In this document: piece by piece, positions 57,481 through 64,000 of the stretch | Numbering within the stretch: the first letter of the stretch is position 1 | Layout: every line of letters starts with the position of its first letter | NCBI GenBank assembly: GCA_964036275.1 | Contig: OZ038439.1 | Location: 16,724,330-16,788,329, forward strand | Direction: 5' to 3' | Origin: Litoditis marina | Taxonomy: Eukaryota > Nematoda > Chromadorea > Rhabditida > Rhabditidae | DNA: 64,000 nucleotides | Program-made: the position numbers and the translations under genes | The notes under the pieces: model-generated | Told to the model about the DNA's origin: nothing | Databases searched by the model: none | Seen by the model: only the letters and a program-made list of their open reading frames with translations

Positions 57481-58746
57481 AAAAAGGCTCCCTCTACTCA
57501 CCACTAGATCAAAAGCTAATCTCTATTGTAGATTACTCTTTCTCTAGTTGTTTGTGATGTTGATGTCTTGTAAACAATATGAACTCCGAATACGCACTGT
57601 GGTATGCATGTTTTGTGTATTGTCATGAAAAGTAAACGTGTACTCTACGTTTTTGGTTTCTAGCGAAGTGAGTGCATGAAAGCGAACTTCTGAACTGAAT
57701 GTTTGTTTGGATAGAAAATTGTTAAGAAATCAAAAATTCCAAGAAAGATTTTCACGCAAAAAACACGCGAAGAAAGTTATTTGAGTCACAGTAATTTGGA
57801 TTAAAACCGCATTACTCACCAATCTTCGTCTTACTCTCAGTTTATACACATGTTTCCAATCGAAATTAGGTGGTGATACTTTTCAAAATAAGGTCTATCA
57901 AAATTTTCATTCTACCTTCCTCTAGTTTCTATATGGTGAAAACGTGTAATTGTTCTCTATTTACTACCAGTAATACTCCCACCTATGCTCAGTTTATTCT
58001 ACTAATTGCTCTCATGCATCATTCCAAATCTCTGTTCCTGCTCACTTTACACCTATGTTATGTAGGCGCCGGTTCGCATTTTCCTGCACCAGCCTTTTTC
58101 TCAGTTGATCTCAAACATCAAAGATCTGCATTTTTGAAGAATTCTGCTCAAAAACACAAAACTCACTCTGTTTAATCTTCTTCAAAACTGAAAGCATATT
58201 TTTTGAATTGTTTGTATCTGTAGAGGGGAAAATATTTGATTTCGTTCAATTTTGCTGTTTTGTAGTTTGAACCTAGCGCGTTTAGATGCAGTTCAAAGGA
58301 TATCAAATAACGCCGACATTTTTGAGAGTGAAAACTTTTGATAACTTTCACCAAAGTTATAATTACAAAAAGTGTATGTGATATATTTAGTTTTCAACTG
58401 AACTCAAGTAATTTGATACCGAGAGTGTTCGGGGTCTCACGTACTTTCTCTTGTGTCTTGTCTACCTTCTAAACACCTGTCTTTATGGCTTCAAACTTTC
58501 TCTGTTTCTCTCTGTTCTTCTCAGATGGTTAGGATGTGTGGTATCAATAACTACAACTCTATTAAATGTCTTTTTTGGCACTTTTCCAACAACATTTTAT
58601 GAAATAGTTCAATTCTATAATTTATATTCATCTTTTGCCGAATTCCAAATGTGTTACATCGAATCACAACAGTTCGAGTTATTTTTAACTGTGCAATGGT
58701 GAAAAGTGTATGCGTTGCACTTTTCGTTCATATTTTCTTTTTCAGC
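57481..58746. other. Spacer between kinase copy 2 and the potassium channel gene
   Basis: AT-rich, with no recognised repeat family or gene. The plus frame at 57870-58175 is hydrophobic but has no splice partners. An acceptor TTTTTCAG ends at 58745 one base before the channel ATG, consistent with trans-splicing of the channel mRNA. Confidence 0.45.
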
Positions 58747-61700
58747 ATGTTTTGGAACCTTATTTCTCAACAATACGAGAGATATCATCTACAACATCTC
58801 TTTCTACTACTAACTCTGATGTTGTATAGTTACCTGGGGGCATTAGTATTCTGTCGTTTGGAGGGTCCGCAGGAGGAACTCAGAATAGCAGAAGAAAACA
58901 GAGAGAAAGTCAGACGGAGTGTGGCGGCTAAGCAAGTTCTGGTAGAAAAAGTACAGGTTAGCGATTTCATTATTATTACAATGTAACGAGTTCAAACTAC
59001 AAATAGAATATTTCGAATCACAATTTCCGGTCGGTAAAGTACCGGTTAACAATTCATTATGTAACGCCATGAGTTCATACTAGAAGTAAATTGAATAGTC
59101 AGGTAAAGTTAGCGGTCCATTGAGAGATCGTGCACTTATGCACGTTTCTGAGTTCTGCTGTGTTGAACATGTTTCACGTGACTCTACGATTGACTTACAG
59201 TATTAATCGGCTTGATCTACTCTATTTGCAGTTTGAACTAATTACAGCCAATTATGTGTTTTCTGACTAGCTGTATTTCTCGTTTTAAAACTCACGAGCA
59301 GATAATTCCTGTATACAGTGATATTTCAGGCACTATATTTCACCAACACTTCTAATTCGGAGTTTTATGAAACAAAACTGCGGATAGCGTTGGATCAATA
59401 TGATATTCTTATGAACACCAAACCGACACTCAACTTCGATAAGAAATGGAGTTTATGGGGTGGACTCTACTACGCGGGAACTATTTACACTACCATCGGT
59501 GGGTTTTCATCAGCATTTCAATATTTAGCTGTCGCCCAAGTTTTTTTTTCCGCATCTTCAATTTCTCCACGTGTTTCTTCTTTTTTTGTTCGGTTTCAGC
59601 GAGCGTTTTGTAGTTTGTACTTTCATCTTATTCATCAATTCAAACTTAGAGGTTGCTTCGGAGAGGAATCTTACCCAACAGTCGTGTCGTCTTCACAATT
59701 TTCCTATCTTTTCAAAGTTTGGAAGCACTGTTACCATGATTTGTTCACGTGATGTCAAGCTAATATAACTTTTTTCGATAAGTGTTTCTAAACCACGTTT
59801 AAAAACCACTAAATAAAAAACCACTAAAAATGTTTACAAACTTTTCGGTTACTTTAACTTTTTAGGTTACGGTGACTTGGCAGCTGAAACTACTGCCGGC
59901 AGGGTGGTGACTATGTTGTATGCCATATTCGGTATTCCTCTCGTCGTTATTATTCTGAATGACTGGGGTACTCTGATGTTCAACACGATTGACGGTGGGT
60001 TGAAATGGTGATAACTTCACCTTTTATTATCATTCCCAAGAAGAGTTATGTCGCCAAGATCTCAAAACTACAGATATCTCGTGTGAGGCTGTAATAATCA
60101 GTTAGTTCGCTTACAAAATAACTTTTCGTGAATTCGAAACAGTTACACTCGATTTTGTGTCGAAAACTAGATTCCAAAAGTGAAAATACCACTTGGTTGT
60201 TGTTGTTTTTTTTGCGCTCGGAGTGACTATCAATCAATCTACAGGTCTATGGAAGAAATATTTTCGACCCTTCGCTCATTTTCTGATGAGGGTGCTGAGG
60301 AAGAAACAGCAGAGAAAGTCGTCTACTGATGAGGTGCTTGCTTGTAATGTTTTTCTATATCTTTTTTTGAATTTACACCCTACACAATGCTGATTAGATT
60401 TTTGCTCTAGATAAGCGCAGATGTACCGGAGTTGCAGTAAGCAATTTGTAAAGGTTTACCCCTACCAGGTAAACTAGAAGAAAATTGAATAGTCACGTGA
60501 ATTTAGCATTCTCATGAGGAATCGTGCACTTCTTCATTGCACGTTTCTCACTTCTGCTGTGTTTAACATGTTTCACGTGACTGTGCAATTGACTAACAGT
60601 ATAGGTAGTTCATGACATGTTCCTGAGATGTTTGCGAATCACAATTGCGCCTAGACTAGTTCCATACAAAAAACGCACATAAATTTCGTTTTACGAAACG
60701 GGTAGAACGCTCACATCAGAGTTTTCTTTCCTTCTTCTCAAGTTTTTATGATTTTTGCGCTCTTTTAACTGCTCTCCCCGTCTCATTACAACGGGTAATG
60801 AACGAGAATGATGGTTCTCTCAACAAACGCTCAGCAATTCGTCAACAGAGCTGTCTTCCATCTAAATGCTCCCAAAACAATGGGATACCATTATAGAAAG
60901 CAGAACATGGAGAATAAAGAGTAATGAAAGAACAATTGCATCATATTTAGGGGGATGAAGGGCGCTCATAAATCTCAATATTATTCAATTTGTGCAAAAC
61001 GCGAGAATTCCAATGATCTCCAATATTCACGGAATCTCTAGAAATTGATTCAATACTCGATTTTAGAAGAAATGATACCAACATTTTATGACAACTCAAT
61101 ACCAGAAAATTCATGAAGGTCCAAAATACATCCGACAGTTATTATAAATTATCTTTCCAGACTTTATATCTGGAAGTGGAAGAAAAGCCCCAAACGGAGG
61201 AAGATTTGAACGAGAATGAGCCAACGCCACTGTTTCTGGTGGTCATTTTCCTGCTTTTCTGGGTCTCGCTCTGCACTTTTGTATTCGCCTACTTGGAGAA
61301 TTGGTCGCTCTTCGAGGCCATCTATTTCTTCTTCATCTCGTTGACGACTATTGGTGGGTACTCCGTGAATTTTCAATGCAACTTGTGAAAAACAGAAGTA
61401 TTACGAAACATCACATTGGCTGAATTCAAGAAAATTACTCCGCATACTTGGGAACTAGATCGGATTTGTCTCATTCCATTCTGACCGATTAAAGCGAACA
61501 CGTTAGTCAATCTGGTGTGTTTGTAGTTGGATAGCACTGTTTTCAAAAACATAAAAAAGGGAGTGTATCAGTTGAACTACAATACATAATTGTTTACATA
61601 TTCACTCTCTAAACACAAATTAATCTACGAGGAGTGACCAAACCATCGTTGTCGTTCGTCTGACCTTTTTCGGAAATAGCACACCCTATACAACGCCCAC

Positions 61701-63663
61701 CTAGCGAAGAACCATTCCCTCCAACCTCATGAGAAGTTCAGATGAGTTCCTCATGAGATACCTAAATTATGAAAGTATCATGAAAAATGATAAGAGCACC
61801 TAAGACCAATACGTATCCCAAGGGTTTGCGTAATGAGCTTCTCGTAAACACTCAATATTGTGGCAGAGCAAGCAATTGAATTTCCTGATAAGCTAGTGCT
61901 AGTAGCTCATGAGGTATCTCATGAGATTCGAGATTTTTGAACGGTTGCTACGCCGCCTAAAGTGGACCTCCCTTTCCAGGTTTCGGTGACGTGACGCCGT
62001 CGCCGCGCGTCGCTGTCGCCAACTTCCTTCTCATTATGATCGGTCTCTCCGTCGTTTCCATGGCCATCAATGTGATTCAGATGCAGTTGGAAATGCTCTT
62101 CGTCAGAATCATAAAATCGATCGAGAACGACTTCAAGGCGAATCTGAGTATCAGCGGTGAGAGGAACTGGACATAAAACTAGAGCAATAATAAACATCCA
62201 GAACCAGTTCACGGAATAACTCACTGAATAACAGAGCCTGAGAATGCATTATGGCGAGTGAAATTAAACTGAATCACCTGTTGAATGAAACAAAAACAGC
62301 GCCAAAGTATAAATTAGCCAAGGCTCGAATCTCAACAAATCTGAATATAACATTTGATCCTTTCGAAGGTTCGTATAGTTTTCGAAAATGACCCTGTACA
62401 TTTCCATGACCATTTCTTAGGTTATAACGTGTACCGAGTTCAAACTACGGAGCCATGGTCATTTTTATTTGAATTCAGGAGAAGAATCGAAGAAAGTAGC
62501 CACTTCGGGCGATGGGGGAGACGTTGAAATGGGACCGTCAACAGTCGTCGAGAGACGTAAGAACATAGAATGTATTCATTGGAATGTAGAGTGTACCAGA
62601 ATATTCACAGTTTTAGAATCTATTCTGCATCTCCCCAAAAATCAGGGATAACAACCTTGCGAAATAGTGCGCAACGCGAAATGTTCACAGGTGAAAAACT
62701 GAGGCCAGGAAACCAAGAGCCCTGCGATATGTTGTTCACATAATTCTCACGAAGGAATAGGTTTTATTTCCAAATACAGTTCTTTATCAAACTAGATATT
62801 ACGAGTACCTGAATTGTGAAGAAAATATTCGGAACAGTTATTTGTACGTTGTTAGTTCCTCGTTGAGTTGGAAAGGACTCTAAAAGACGTTTTTACAGAA
62901 GGTGACATCGCCACACAGTACGGGGACAGCATGGCGAGCACCGATCGGCTGATTATGCGATTCATGAGTCATCATCAGTGAGTTTTGTAGTTTGGTCTTG
63001 CGGGCACATTACAACTCTCAAACGCTTGCCAGAAACGTAGCGCATTCAAAAAACAATTACATCAGTTTGTGAAAAGCAAAACGTATCTATAGTCTTGTTC
63101 ATTCCTACTGAGACTCCTACAGTAGGATTTTGAGAGTTCTGAGTCGTCTTTCTCACGTAGTTGTAATCGTAAAGGTGGAGGATTTTCGTACCCCATTCTT
63201 GTTTTTAGGTACAATGAATGTACGAGAGGATTTTCGATAAATTAAGTTTTTAGCCTCACAACAGCCTCCGGAAAGCGTGTGAGGTTACTGTAGCAGTCTC
63301 AGTAGGAATGGTGTGAACTATACCCGCCTCTAGTTATTCCTAGTGTTCGTTTCAATCATGCGAAGTGCATAGACTCGTAGTGGTCGGTAGTTGCTCATAT
63401 AGTAAATTTATGTTCATTCTTGCGAATAAAGAGCAAAATTAAAGCAAATTATCTCACCACTATCGAGTTACAATTACATCAGAACAGAAGCGTGTTTCAC
63501 GTTCTTCAAATGTAAATGAACACAAAAAAATTAGTTTTTGATTGAAATAGTTTAATTTTTGTATGTGTTTACTGGCCTATTTAGGCGTCAAATGTTGAAT
63601 GAAAAGTTTGAGGATCGTGCGAAGATGAGGAATAAATGGACACAGACTATGACACAGATCAAA
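58747..63663 (+). CDS. Two-pore-domain potassium channel (TWK), 3' part outside the window
   Basis: Exons 58747-58956, 59330-59498, 59866-59994, 60245-60333, 61161-61353, 61980-62156, 62479-62556, 62899-62977 and 63585-63663 give 401 codons in phase. A donor (GTTAGT) follows at 63664, so the gene continues past the window. TM1 is LFLLLTLMLYSYLGALVF. An extracellular loop with NTSNSEF (possible glycosylation) follows. Pore 1 is TIGYGD (residues 125-130), split by an intron inside the Gly codon. TM2 is YAIFGIPLVVIILN, TM3 is LFLVVIFLLFWVSL, pore 2 is TIGFGD (262-267, also split at Gly), and TM4 is FLLIMIGLSVVSMA. A charged cytoplasmic tail follows (EESKKVATSGDGGDVEMG). Both selectivity filters are intact, so a working potassium leak channel is expected. 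Introns hold four inverted-repeat elements. Confidence 0.9.
59080..59200. repeat. MITE family 1, copy with TA on both sides
   Basis: CTAGAAGTAAATTGAATAG to ACGATTGACTTACAG, 121 bp, in the first intron of the channel gene. Confidence 0.75.
60474..60599. repeat. MITE family 1, reference-quality copy
   Basis: 126 bp, CTAGAAGAAAATTGAATAG to CAATTGACTAACAG, followed by TA. It is in an intron of the channel gene and matches the consensus closely. Confidence 0.8.
61690..61958. repeat. MITE family 3 copy next to the pore 2 exon
   Basis: It contains the CCAACCTCATGAGAAGTT block and several CTCATGAG motifs, and its right end GTTGCTACGCCGCCT matches the element at 22011-22193. The left end is decayed. 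Its right end is 21 bases from the acceptor of the exon 61980-62156. Confidence 0.7.
63093..63325. repeat. Inverted pair of the ACTGTAGGAGTCTCAGT family
   Basis: CATTCCTACTGAGACTCCTACAGTA near 63101 faces TTACTGTAGCAGTCTCAGTAGG near 63287 about 165 bases away. With flanks (ATAGTCTTG and GAACTATAC) they form one longer foldback element in the last visible intron of the channel gene. Confidence 0.65.
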
Positions 63664-64000
63664 GTTAGTTCAAATAATAGTATTCTATGAGTAAAGCCAA
63701 TATTCGTAAGTCACATATTTGAGGTGTATCGAACAAACTGCTAAGTTGTCGAATCCCCGCGTATTTTGAACGACCGAAACACCAGATACGTTCAAATCCG
63801 GAACTGAACAAAAACTTGAAAAATACAAAACAATCGGAAAGTGTTTCAGTCATTCCCTAAAATTCTCGCTAGGTTCTCGAATTCTCGAAAATTATCACCA
63901 CAACACGACATTTTGCTAAATTGGTTCTCTAGGATACTGGAGAATTCGTTTTAGAGTAGTTTTAGATACGATCTTTGAAGTTATGCCTAGAAATTCTGGT

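Overview
The window is nuclear DNA of a nematode, most likely a rhabditid (clade V) species. Genes are split into small exons with TTTCAG-type acceptors. Several start codons sit a few bases behind an orphan acceptor, as expected for spliced-leader trans-splicing. The gene content is typically nematode: serpentine chemoreceptors, an astacin protease, a C-type lectin, transthyretin-like proteins, SH2 tyrosine kinases and a TWK channel. There is no bacterial, organellar or CRISPR-like content. I assembled every gene model by hand from splice phase and protein similarity.

Layout. 1-10.3 kb: two tandem seven-transmembrane chemoreceptor genes (993-3895, 5' end unresolved; 5817-10334, complete), with a broken orphan gene between them. 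10.7-14.5 kb (minus): a nine-exon gene for a secreted Cys/Asn/Tyr-rich protein. 16.5-22.8 kb (plus): an astacin metalloprotease with prodomain, EGF and CUB modules. It converges on a seven-exon minus-strand gene of unknown function (23.7-26.4 kb). 27.5-31.2 kb (plus): a secreted protein with two C-type lectin domains. 34.1-46.3 kb (minus): three tandem transthyretin-like copies, of which only the middle one (40078-42283) is intact. 46.6-57.5 kb (plus): two tandem SH2-tyrosine kinases with matching exon structure. 58.7 kb to the window end (plus): a two-pore potassium channel that continues beyond the window.

The accessory DNA is the most unusual part. At least five families of short inverted-repeat elements recur in introns and spacers. 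One is a 126-bp TA-flanked family with about ten copies. There is also a hAT-like 509-bp element filled with a TTTTCGAG repeat, and a 2.3-kb Mutator-like element whose empty site is preserved in a paralogous segment 10 kb away. A dispersed family carries a tRNA-like Pol III promoter at its downstream end. Finally, a 46-bp satellite of about 42 units has grown out of the exon 3 end plus 5' splice site of the first transthyretin-like copy, so the array contains dozens of GTGAGT donors. The exons of the intact genes are clean; most of the change is in introns and in the duplicated transthyretin-like block.
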